The notes under the pieces were generated by a model, which saw only the letters and a program-made list of their open reading frames with translations, searched no databases and was not told the origin of the DNA. A program made the position numbers and the translations under genes. 64,000 nt of DNA from Prostheceraeus crozeri (lineage: Eukaryota; Platyhelminthes; Polycladida; Euryleptidae). Below are positions 12,801 through 24,900 of this stretch, in pieces. Each line of letters begins with the position of its first letter. Position 1 is the first letter of the stretch. The DNA is taken from positions 1-64,000 of the forward strand of contig CAJQUW010003653.1 in assembly GCA_907163375.1 (NCBI GenBank), given 5' to 3'.

Positions 12801-15800
12801 CGAAGAAACCTTCCTTCCTTCCTTTCTTCGTCACACCGAACCAGACATTCCCGCCGATTTTGACTGTCACTTGCCGAATCTCTGTCCTCTCTGGACGGCG
12901 TTGGAACGTCTCAGCCGCAGCTCTGCTGACTTCGCCGACCGTTGGCTGAGTCGGATATTTGAAGTCGAAGAAACTTTCCTTCCTTCCTTTCTCCGCAACA
13001 TCGAACCAGACATTCCCGCCGATTTTGACTGTCACTTGCCGAATCTCTGTCCTCTCTGGACGGCGTTGGAACGTCTCAGCCGCAGCTCTGCTGACTTCGC
13101 CGACCGTTGGCTGAGTCGGATATTTGAAGTCGAAGAAACTTTCCTTCCTTCCTTTCTCCGCAACATCGAACCAGACATTGCCGCCGACTTTTGGTTGGCA
13201 CTTGCCGAATCTCTGTCATCTCTGGACAAACTTGGAACGTTTGAGCCGCAGTTCATCTGACTTCGCCGACCGTCGGCGGAATCGGCAATTTGAAGTGGAA
13301 GAAACTTTCCTTCCTTCCTTTCTCCGCAACATCGAACCAGACATTCACGCCGACTTTTTGGTTGTCACTTGCCGAATCTCTGTCCTCTCTGAACAACGTT
13401 GGAACGTTTGAGCCGCAGCTCATCTGACTTCGCCGACCGTCGGCGGAATCGGCAATTTGAAGTCGAAGAAACCTTCCTTCCTTTCTCATTCACATAGAAC
13501 CAGATATTCCCCCCGACTATGGCTGTCACTTGCAAAATCTCTGTCCTCTGTGGACGGTGTGCGAACGCCTCAGCCGCGGCTCCTCTGACTTCGCCGATCG
13601 TCGGCGGAATCGGCAATTTGAAGTCGAAGAAACCTTCCTTCCTTCCTTTCTCCGCCACACCAAACCAGACATTCCCGCCGACTTTGACTGTCTTTTGCCG
13701 AATCTTTGCACTCTCTCGACGGCGTTGGAACGTCTCAGCCGCAGCTCTGCTGACTGCGCCGATCGTCGGCGGAATCGGCAATTTGAAGTCGAAGAAACTT
13801 TCCTTCCTTCCTTTTTCCGCCACATCGAACCAGACATTCCCGCCGACTTTGGCTGTCACTTGCCGAATCTCTGTCCTCTCTCGACAACGTGGGAACGCCT
13901 AAGCCGCGGCTTTTCTGACTTCGCCGATCGTCGGCGGAATCGGCAATTTGAAGTCGAAGAAACTTTCCTTCCTTCCTTTCTCCGCCACACCGAAATAGAC
14001 ATTCCCGCCGACTTTGGCTGTCACTTGCCGAATCTCTGTCCTCTCTGGACAACGTTGGAATGCCTGAGCCGCAGCCCATCTGACTTCGCCGACCGTCGGC
14101 GGAATCGGCAATTTGAAGTCGAAGAAACCTTCCTTCCTTCCTTCCTTTCTTCGTCACACCGAACCAGACATTCCCGCCGATTTTGACTGTCACTTGCCGA
14201 ATCTCTGTCCTCTCTGGACGGCGTTGGAACGTCTCAGCCGCAGCTCTTCTGACTTCGCCGACCGTTGGCTGAGTCGGATATATGAAGTCGAAGAAACTTT
14301 CCTTCCTTCCTTTCTCCGCCACATCGAACCAGACATTCCCGCCGACTTTGGCTGTCACTTGCCGAATCTCTGTCCTCTTTCGACAACGTTGGAACGCCTG
14401 AGCCGCAGCTCTTCTGACTTTCCCGACCGTCGGCGGAATCGGCAATTTGAAGTCGAAGAAACTTTCCTTCCTTCCTTTCTCCGCCACATCGAACCAGACA
14501 TTCCCGCCGACTTTGGCTGTCACTTGCCGAATCTCTGTCCTCTCTGGACAACGTTGGAACGCCTGAGCCGCAGCTCTTCTGACTTCGCCGACCGTCGGCG
14601 GAATCGGCAATTTGAAGTCGAAGAAACCTTCCTTCCTTCCTTTCTTCGTCACACCGAACCAGACATTCCCGCCGATTTTGACTGTCACTTGCCGAATCTC
14701 TGTCCTCTCTGGACGGCGTTGGAACGTCTCAGCCGCAGCTCTGCTGACTTCGCCGACCGTTGGCTGAGTCGGATATTTGAAGTCGAAGAAACTTTCCTTC
14801 CTTCCTTTCTCCGCAACATCGAACCAGACATTGCCGCCGACTTTTTGGTTGTCACTTGCCGAATCTCTGTCATCTCTGGACAAACTTGGAACGTTTGAGC
14901 CGCAGTTCATCTGACTTCGCCGACCGTCGGCGGAATCGGCAATTTGAAGTGGAAGAAACTTTCCTTCCTTCCTTTCTCCGCAACATCGAACCAGACATTC
15001 ACGCCGACTTTTTGGTTGTCACTTGCCGAATCTCTGTCCTCTCTGAACAACGTTGGAACGTTTGAGCCGCAGCTCATCTGACTTCGCCGACCGTCGGCGG
15101 AATCGGCAATTTGAAGTCGAAGAAACCTTCCTTCCTTTCTCCTTTACATAGAACCAGATATTCCCGCCGACTTTGGCTGTCACTTGCCGAATCTCTGTCC
15201 TCTCTGAGCGTAGTGGGAACGCCTTTGCCGCGGCTCCTCTGACTTCGCCGATCGTCGGCGGAATCGGCAATTTGAAGTCGAAGAAACCTTCATTCCTTCC
15301 TTTCTCCGCCACACCGAACCAGACATTCCCGCCGACTTTGACTGTCTTTTGCCGAATCTTTGCACTCTCTCGACGGCGTTGGAACGTCTCAGCCGCAGCT
15401 CTGCTGACTGCGCCGATCGTCGGCGGAATCGGCAATTTGAAGTCGAAGAAACTTTCCTTCCTTCCTTTTTCCGCCACATCGAACCAGACATTCCCGCCGA
15501 CTTTGGCTGTCACTTGCCGAATCTCTGTCCTCTCTCGACAACGTGGGAACGCCTAAGCCGCGGCTTTTCTGACTTCGCCGATCGTCGGCGGAATCGGCAA
15601 TTTGAAGTCGAAGAAACTTTCCTTCCTTCCTTTCTCCGCCACACCGAAATAGACATTCCCGCCGACTTTGGCTGTCACTTGCCGAATCTCTGTCCTCTCT
15701 GGACAACGTTGGAATGCCTGAGCCGCAGCCCATATGACTTCGCCGACCGTCGGCGGAATCGGCAATTTGAAGTCGAAGAAACCTTCCTTCCTTCCTTCCT

Positions 15801-16480
15801 TTCTTCGTCACACCGAACAAGGCATTCCCGCCGATTTTGACTGTCACTTGCCGAATCTCTGTCCTCTCTGGACGGCGTTGGAACGTCTCAGCCGCAGCTC
15901 TTCTGACTTCGCCGACCGTTGGCTGAGTCGGATATATGAAGTCGAAGAAACTTTCCTTCCTTCCTTTCTCCGCCACATCGAACCAGACATTCCCGCCGAC
16001 TTTGGCTGTCACTTGCCGAATCTCTGTCCTCTTTCGACAACGTTGGAACGCCTGAGCCGCAGCTCTTCTGACTTTCCCGACCGTCGGCGGAATCGGCAAT
16101 TTGAAGTCGAAGAAACTTTCCTTCCTTCCTTTCTCCGCCACATCGAACCAGACATTCCCGCCGACTTTGGCTGTCACTTGCCGTATCTCTGTCCTCTCTG
16201 GACGGCGTGGGAACGCCTGAGCCGCAGCTTTTCTGACTTCGCCGATCTTCGGCGGAATCGGCAATTTGAAGTCGAAGAAAAAATTCCTTCCTTCCTTACT
16301 CCGCCACATCGAACCAGACATTCCCGCCGACTTTGGCTGTCACTTGCCGAATCTCTGTCCTCTCTGCACGGCGTGGGAACGCCTGAGCCGCGGCTTTTCT
16401 GACTTCGCCGACCGTCAGCGAAATCAGCAATTTGAAGTCGAAGAAACCTTCCTTCCTTTCTCATTCACATAGAACCAGAC
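9890..16480. repeat. Run of 9-, 11- and 10-monomer superunits
   Basis: The same landmark block starts at 10,058, 11,547, 13,365 and 15,019. The steps of 1,489, 1,818 and 1,654 bp equal 9, 11 and 10 monomers plus 3-4 bp. Landmarks are the CCTTCCTTCCTTCCTTCC long-tract monomer, the GGCTGAGTCGGATATATG monomer and the CTCATTCACATAG monomer. The extra two monomers of the second superunit are an internal local duplication (12,960-13,140 repeats 12,790-12,960). The same 11-monomer form reappears at 24,730 to 26,548. This is typical of unequal exchange. Confidence 0.8.
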
Positions 16481-17039
16481 ATTCCCGCCGACTTTTTGGT
16501 TGTCACTTTCCGAATCTCTGTCATCTCTTGGCGGCGTTGGAACGCCTGAGCCGCAGCTCTTCTGACTTAGCCGACCGTCGGCGGAATCGGCAATTTGAAG
16601 TCGAAGAAACCTTCCTTCCTTCCTTTCTCCTTCACATAGAACCAGACATTCCCGCCGACTTTGGCTGTCACTTGCCGAATCTGTGTCCTCTCTTGGCGGC
16701 GTTGGAACGCCTCAGCCGCGGCTCTTCTGACTTCGCCGACCGTTGGCGGAATCGGCAATTTGAAGTCGAGGAAACCTTCCTTCCTTCGTTTCTCCACCAC
16801 ATCGAACCAGACATTCCCGCCGACTTTGGTTGTCACTTGCCGAATCTCTGTCCTCTCTGGACGGCATGGGAACGCCTAAGACGCGGCTCTTCTGACTTCG
16901 CCGACCGTTGGCGGAATCGGCAATTTGAAGTCGAGGAAACCTTCCTTCCTTCGTTTCTCCAACACATCGAACCAGACATTCCCGCGACTTTGTCTGTCAC
17001 TTGCCGAATCTCTGTCCTCTCTGGACAACGCGGGAACGC

Positions 17040-20000
17040 CTAAGACGCGGCTCTTCTGACTTCGCCGATCGACGGCGGAATCGGCAATTTAAAGTCGAAG
17101 AAACCTTCATTCCTTAATTTCTCCTTCACATAGAACCAGACATTCCCGCCGATTTTGACTGTCACTTGGCGTATCTCTGTCCTCTCTGGACGGCGTGGGA
17201 ACGCCTGAGCCGCGGCTTTTCTGACTTCGCCGACCGTCAGCGGAATCGGCAATTTGAAGTCGAAGAAACCGTCCTTCCTTCCTTTCTCCGTCACATAGAA
17301 CCAGACATTCCCGCCGACTTTGGCTGTCACTTGCCGAATCTCTGTCCTCTCTTGGCGGCGTTGGAACGCCTCAGCCGCGGCTTTTCTGACTTCGCCGATC
17401 GTCGGCGGAATCGGCAATTTGAAGTCGAAGAAAAATTCCTTCCTTCCTTTCTCCGCCACATCGAACCAGACATTCCCGCCGACTTTGGCTGTCACTTGCC
17501 GAATCTCTGTCCTCTCTGGACAACGTGGGAACGCCTGAGCCGCGGCTTTTCTGACTTCGCCGATCGTCGGCGGAATCGGCAATTTGAAGTCGAAGAAACT
17601 TTCCTTCCTTACTTTTTCCGCCACATCGAACCAGACATTCCCGCCGACTTTGGCTGTCACTTGCCGAATCTCTCTCCTCTCTGGACGGCATGGGAACGCC
17701 TAAGACGCAGCTCTTCTGACTTCGCCGATCGACGGCGAAATCGGCAATTTGAAAGTCGAAGAAGAAACTTTCATTCCTTAATTTCTCCGCCACATCGAAC
17801 CAGACATTCCTGCCGACTTTTTGGATGTCACTTGCCAAATCTCTGTCCTCTCTGGACAGCGTTGGAACGCCTCAGCCGCAGCTCTTCTGACTTCGCCGAC
17901 CGTCGGCGGAATCGGCAATTTGAAGTCGAAGAAAAATTCCTTCCTAAATTTCTCCGCCACACCGAACCAGACATTCCCGCCGACCTTGGCTGTCACCTGC
18001 CGAATCTCTGTCCTCTCTGGGCGGAGTTGGAATTCCAGCCGCAGCTCTTCTGACTTCGCCGACCGTCGGCGGAATCGGCAATTTGAAGTCGAAGAAACCT
18101 TCCTTCCTTCCTTTCTCCGCCACACCGAACCAGACATTCCCGGCGACCTTGGTTGTCACTTGCCGAATCTCTGTCCTCTCTGGGCGGAGTTGGAATTCCA
18201 GCCGCAGCTCTTCTGACTTCGCCGACCGTCGGCGGAATCGGCAATTTGAAGTCGAAGAAACCTTCCTTCTTTAATTTCTCCTTCACATAGAACCAGACAT
18301 TCCCGCCGACTTTGGTTGTCACTTGCCGAATCTCTGTCCTCTCTGGACAGCGTTGGAACGTTTGAGCCGCAGCTCTTCTGACTTCGCCGATCGTCGGCGG
18401 AATCGGCAATTTGAAGTCGAAGAAAATTTCCTTCCTTAATTTCTCCTGCACATCGAACAAGACATTCCCGCCGACTTTGGCTGTCACTTGCCGAATCTCT
18501 GTCCTCTCTGGAAAACGTGGGAACGCCTGAGCCGCGGCTTTTCTGACTTCGCCGACCGTCGGCGAAATCGGCAATTTGAAGTCGAAGAAACTTTCCTTCC
18601 TTCCTTTCTCCGCCACATCGAACCAGACATTCCCGCCGACTTTGGCTGTCACTTGCCGAATCTCAGTCCTCTGTGGACGGCGTTGGAACGTCTCAGCCGC
18701 AGCTCTTCTGACTTCGCCGATCGACGGCGGAATCGGCAATTTGAAGTCGAAGAAACCTTCCTTTCTCCGCCACACCGAACCAGACATTGCCGCGGACTTT
18801 GGCTGTCACTTGCCGAATCTCTGTCCTCTCTGGGCGGCGTGGGAACGACTAAGACGCGGCTCTTCTGACTTCGCCGATCGTCGGCGGAATCGGCAATTTG
18901 AAGTCGAAGAAACCTTCCTTCCTTCCTTTCTCCGCCACATCGAACCAGACATTCCCGCCGACTTTGGTTGTCACTTGACAAATCTCTGTCCTCTCTGGGC
19001 GGCATGGGAACGCCTCAGCTGCAGCTCTTCTGACTTCGCCGACCATCGGCTGAGTCGGCAATTTGAAGTCGAAGAAACCTTCCTTCCTTCCTTTCTCCTT
19101 CACATAGAACCAGACATTCCCGCCGACTTTGGTTGTCACTTACCGAATCTCTGTCCTCTCTGGACTTCGTTGGAACGTTTGAGCCGCAGCTCTTCTGACT
19201 TCGCCGATCGTCGGCGGAATCGCCAATTTGAAGTCGAAGAAACCTTCCTTCCTTTCTCCTTCACATAGAACCAGACATTCCCGCCGACTTTGGCTGTCAC
19301 TTGCCGAAGCTCTGTCCTCTCTGGGCGGCGTTGGTATTCCTGAGCCGCAGCTCTTCTGACTTCGCCGATCGTCGGCGGAATCGCCAATTTGAAGTCGAAG
19401 AAACCTTCCTTTCTTTCTCCTTCACATAGAACCAGACATTCCCGCCGACTTTGGTTGTCACTTGCCGTATCTCTGTCCTCTCTGGACGGCGTGGGAGCGC
19501 CTGAGCCGCGGCTCCTTTGAGTTCGCCGATCGTCGGCGGAATCGGCAATTTGAAGTCGAAGAAAAATTCCTTCCTTCCTTTCTCCGCCACATCGAACCAG
19601 ACATTCCCGGCGACTTTGGCTGTCACTTGCCGAATCTCTGTCCTCTCTGGACAACGTGGGAACGCCTGAGCCGCGGCTTTTCTGACTTCGCCGATCGTCG
19701 GCGGAATCGGCAATTTGAAGTCGAAAAAACTTTCCTTCCTTACTTTTTCCGCCACATCGAACCAGACATTCCCGCCGACTTTGGCTGTCACTTGCCGAAT
19801 CTCAGTCCTCTCTGGACGGCGTTTGAACGCCTGAGCCGCAGCTCATCTGACTTCGCCGACCGTCGGCGGAATCGGCAATTTGAAGTCGAAGAAAACTTCC
19901 TTCCTTCCTTTCTCCGCCACATCGAACCAGACATTCCCGCCGACTTTGGCTGTCACTTGCCGAATCTCTGTCCTCTCTGGACGGCATGGGAACACCTAAG

Positions 20001-21990
20001 ACGCGGCTCTTCTGACTTCGCCGATCGACGGCGAAATCGGCAATTTAAAGTCGAAGAAACTTTCATTCCTTAATTTCTCCGCCACATCGAACCAGACATT
20101 CCTGCCGACTTTTTGGATGTCACTTGCCAAATCTCTGTCCTCTCTGGGCGGAGTTGGAATTCCAGCCGCAGCTCTTCTGACTTCGCCGACCGTCGGCGGA
20201 ATCGGCAATTTGAAGTCGAAGAAACCTTCCTTCCTTCCTTTCTCCGCTACACCGAACAAGACATTGCCGGATTGCCGGCGACCTTGGTTGTCACTTGCCG
20301 AATCTCTGTCCTCTCTGGGCGGAGTTGGAATTCCAGCCGCAGCTCTTCTGACTTCGCCGACCGTCGGCGGAATCGGCAATTTGAAGTCGAAGAAACCTTC
20401 CTTCCTTTCTTTCTTCGTCACACCGAACAAGACATTCCCGCCGACTTTGGTTGTCACTTGCCGAATCTCTGTCCTTTCTGGACGGCGTTGGAACGCCTGA
20501 GCCGCGGTTCACCTGACTTCGCCGATCGTCGGTGGAATCGGCAATTTGAAGTCGAAGAAACCTTCCTTCTTTAATTTCTCCGCCACATAGAACCAGACAT
20601 TCCCGCCGATTTTGACTGTCACTTGCCGAATCTCTGTCCTCTCTGGACAGCGTTGGAACGTTTGAGCCGCAGCTCTTCTGACTTCGCCGATCGTCGGCGG
20701 AATCGGCAATTTGAAGTCGAAGAAAATTTCCTTCCTTAATTTCTCCTGCACATCGAACCAGACATTCCCGCCGACTTTGGCTGTCACTTGCCGAATCTCT
20801 GTCCTCTCTGGACAACGTGGGAACGCCTGAGCCGCGGCTTTTCTGACTTCGCCGACCGTCGGCGAAATCGGCAATTTGAAGTCGAAGAAACCTTCCTTTC
20901 TCCGCCACACCGAACCAGACATTCCCGCGGACTTTGGCTGTCACTTGCCGAATCTCTGTCCTCTCTGGGCGGCGTGGGAACGACTGAGACGCGGCTCTTC
21001 TGACTTCCCCGACCGTCGGCGGAATCGGCAATTTGAAGTCGAAGAAACCTTCCTTCCTTCCTTTCTCCTTCACATAGAACCAGACATTCCCGCCGACTTT
21101 GGTTGTCACTTGCCGAATCTCTGTCCTCTCTCGACTTCGTTGGTATTCTTGAGCCGCAGCTCTTCTGACTTCGCCGACCGTCGGCTGAATCGACAAATTG
21201 AAGTCGAAGAAACCTTCCTTCCTTTCTTTCTCCGCCACATCGAACCAGACATTAACGCCGAATTTTTGGTTGTCACTTGCCGAATCTCTGTCCTCTGTGG
21301 TCAGCGTTGGAACGTTTGAGCCTGAGCTCATCTGACTTCGCCGATAGTCGGCGGAATCGGCAATTTGAAGTCGAAGAAACCTTCATTCCTTGATTTCTCC
21401 GCCACATCGAACCAGACATTCCCGCCGACTTTGGCTGTCACTTGCCGAATCTCTGTCCTCTCTGGACAACGTGGGAACGCCTGAGCCGCGGCTTTTTTGA
21501 CTTCGCCGACCGTCGGCGAAATCGGCAATTTGAAGTCGAAGAAACCTTTCTTCCTTCCTTCCTTTTTCCGCCACATCGAACCAGACATTCCCGCCGACTT
21601 TGGTTGTCACTTGGCGAATCTCTGTCCTCTCTGGACTGCGTTGGAACGCCTGAGCCGCAGCTCTTCTGACTTCGCCGACCGTGGGCGGAATCGGCAATTT
21701 GAAGCCGAAGAAACCTTCCTTCCTTTCTCCGCCACACCGAACCAGACATTCCCGCCGACTTTGGTTGTCACTTGCCGAATCTCTGTCCTCTCTTGGCGGC
21801 GTTGGAACGCCTGAGCCGCAGCTCTTCTGACTTTCCCGACCGTCGGCGGAATCGGCAATTTGAAGTCGAAGAAACTTTCCTTCCTTCCTTTCTCCGCCAC
21901 ATCGAACCAGACATTCCCGCCGACTTTGGCTGTCACTTGCCGTATCTCTGTCCTCTCTGGACGGCGTGGGAACGCCTGAGCCGCGGCTTT
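17040..21990. repeat. Satellite block A of an 11.35-kb-spaced duplication
   Basis: This block is copied at about 28,400-33,560. The GAATTC-bearing monomers at 18,030, 18,193, 20,157 and 20,328 match those at 29,383, 29,546, 31,509 and 31,680, at constant shifts of 11,353 or 11,352 bp. After about 20,580 the shift becomes 11,728 bp (for example 21,328 to 33,056). The second copy therefore carries about 375 bp of extra sequence, which falls in the disordered zone near 31.8-32.2 kb. Confidence 0.88.
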
Positions 21991-24900
21991 TCTGACTTCG
22001 CCGATCGTCGGCGGAATCGGCAATTTGAAGTCGAAGAAACCTTCCTTCCTTCCTTTCTCCGCCACATCGAACCAGACATTCCCGCCGACTTTGGCTGTCA
22101 CTTGCCGAATCTCTGTCCTCTCTGGACGGCGTGGGAACGCGCTAGCCGCGGCTTGTCTGACTTCGCCGACCGTCGGCGAAATCGGCAATTTGAAGTCGAA
22201 GAAACCTTCCTTCCTTTCTCTTTCACATAGAACCAGACATTCCCGCCGACTTTTTGGTTGTCACTTGCCGAATCTCTGTCTTCTCTGGGCGGCGCTGGAA
22301 CGTCTGAGCCGCAGCTCTTCTGACTTCGCCGACCGTCGGCGGAATCGGCAATTTGAAGTCGAAGAAATCTTCCTTCCTTCCTTTCTCCTTCACATAGAAC
22401 CAGACATTCCCGCCGACTTTGGCTGTCACTTGCCGAATCTCTGTCCTCTCTGAGCGTAGTGGGAACGCCTTTGCCGCGGCTCCTCTGACTTCGCCGATCG
22501 TCGGCGGAATCGGCAATTTGAAGTCGAAGAAACCTTCCTTCCTTCCTTTCTTCGTCACACCGAACAAGACATTCCCGCCGACTTTGGTTGTCACTTGCCG
22601 AATCTCTGTCCTCTCTGGACGGCGTTGGAACGCCTGAGCCGCAGCTTTTCTGACTTCGCCGACCGTCGGCGGAATCGGCAATTTGAAGTCGAAGAAACCT
22701 TCCTTCCTTTCTCCGCCACACCGAACCAGACATTCCCGCCGACTTTGGTTGTCACTTGCCGAATCTCTGTCCTCTCTGGACTGCGTTGGAACGCCTGAGC
22801 CGCAGCTCTTCTGACTTCGCCGACCGTGGGCGGAATCGGCAATTTGAAGCCGAAGAAACCTTCCTTCCTTTCTCCGCCACACCGAACCAGACATTCCCGC
22901 CGACTTTGGTTGTCACTTGCCGAATCTCTGTCCTCTCTTGGCGGCGTTGGAACGCCTGAGCCGCAGCTCTTCTGACTTCGCCGACCGTCGGCGGAATCGG
23001 CAATTTGAAGTCGAAGAAACTTTCCTTCCTTCCTTTCTCCGCCACATCGAACCAGACATTCCCGCCGACTTTGGCTGTCACTTGCCGTATCTCTGTCCTC
23101 TCTGGACGGCGTGGGAACGCCTGAGCCGCGGCTTTTCTGACTTCGCCGATCTTCGGCGGAATCGGCAATTTGAAGTCGAAGAAACCTTCCTTCCTTCCTT
23201 ACTCCGCCACATCGAACCAGACATTCCCGCCGACTTTGGCTGTCACTTGCCGAATCTCTGTCCTCTCTGCACGGCGTGGGAACGCCTGAGCCGCAGCTTT
23301 TCTGACTTCGCCGACCGTCAGCGAAATCGGCAATTTGAAGTCGAAGAAACCTTCCTTCCTTTCTCATTCACATAGAACCAGACATTCCCGCCGACTTTTT
23401 GGTTGTCACTTTCCGAATCTCTGTCCTCTCTTGGCGGCGTTGGAACGCCTGAGCCGCAGCTCTTCTGACTTCGTTGACCGTCGGCGGAATCGGCAATTTG
23501 AAGTCGAAGAAACCTTCCTTCCTTCCTTTCTCCTTCACATAGAACCAGACATTCCCGCCGACTTTGGCTGTCACTTGCCGAATCTGTGTCCTCTCTTGGC
23601 GGCGTTGGAACGCCTCATCCGCGGCTCCTTTGACTTCGCCGATCGTCGGCGGAATCGGCAATTTGAAGTCGAAGAAACCTTCCTTCCTTCCTTTCTTCGT
23701 CACACCGAACAAGACATTCCCGCCGACTTTGGTTGTCACTTGCCGAATCTCTGTCCTCTCTGGACGGCGTTGGAACGCCTGAGCCGCAGCTTTTCTGACT
23801 TCGCCGACCGTCGGCGGAATCGGCAATTTGAAGTCGAAGAAACCTTCCTTCCTTCCTTTCTTCGTCACACCAAACCAGACATTCCGGCCGACTTTGACTG
23901 TCACTTGCCGTATCTCTGTCTTCTCTGGACGGCGTGGGAACGCCTGAGCCGCAGCTCTTCTGACTTCGCCGATCGTCGGCGGAATCGGCAATTTGAAGTC
24001 GAAGAAACCTTCCTTCATTAATTTCTCCGCCACATTGAACCAGACATTCCCGCCAACTTTGGCTGTCACTTGCCGAATCTCAGTCCTCTCTCGACAACGT
24101 GGGAACGCCTGAGCCGCGGCTTTTCTGACTTCGCCGATCGTCGGCGGAATCGGCAATTTGAAGTCGAAGAAACTTTCCTTCCTTCCTTTCTCCGCCACAT
24201 CGAACCAGACATTCCCGCCGACTTTGGCTGTCACTTGCCGAATCTCTGTCCTCTCTGGACAACGTTGGAACGCCTGAGCCGCAGCTCTTCTGACTTCGCC
24301 GACCGTCGGCGGAATCGGCAATTTGAAGTCGAAGAAACCTTCCTTCCTTCCTTTCTTCGTCACACCGAACCAGACATTCCCGCCGATTTTGACTGTCACT
24401 TGCCGAATCTCTGTCCTCTCTGGACGGCGTTGGAACGTCTCAGCCGCAGCTCTGCTGACTTCGCCGACCGTTGGCTGAGTCGGATATTTGAAGTCGAAGA
24501 AACTTTCCTTCCTTCCTTTCTCCGCAACATCGAACCAGACATTGCCGCCGACTTTTTGGTTGTCACTTGCCGAATCTCTGTCATCTCTGGACAAACTTGG
24601 AACGTTTGAGCCGCAGTTCATCTGACTTCGCCGACCGTCGGCGGAATCGGCAATTTGAAGTCGAAGAAACCTTCCTTCCTTCCTTTCTCCGCCACATAGA
24701 ACCAGACATTCCCGCCGACTTTTTGGTTGTCACTTGCCGAATCTCTGTCCTCTCTGGACAAGGTTGGAACGTTTGAGCCGCAGCTCATCTGACTTCGCCG
24801 ACCGTCGGCGGAATCGGCAATTTGAAGTCGAAGAAACCTTCCTTCCTTTCTCATTCACATAGAACCAGATATTCCCCCCGACTATGGCTGTCACTTGCAA

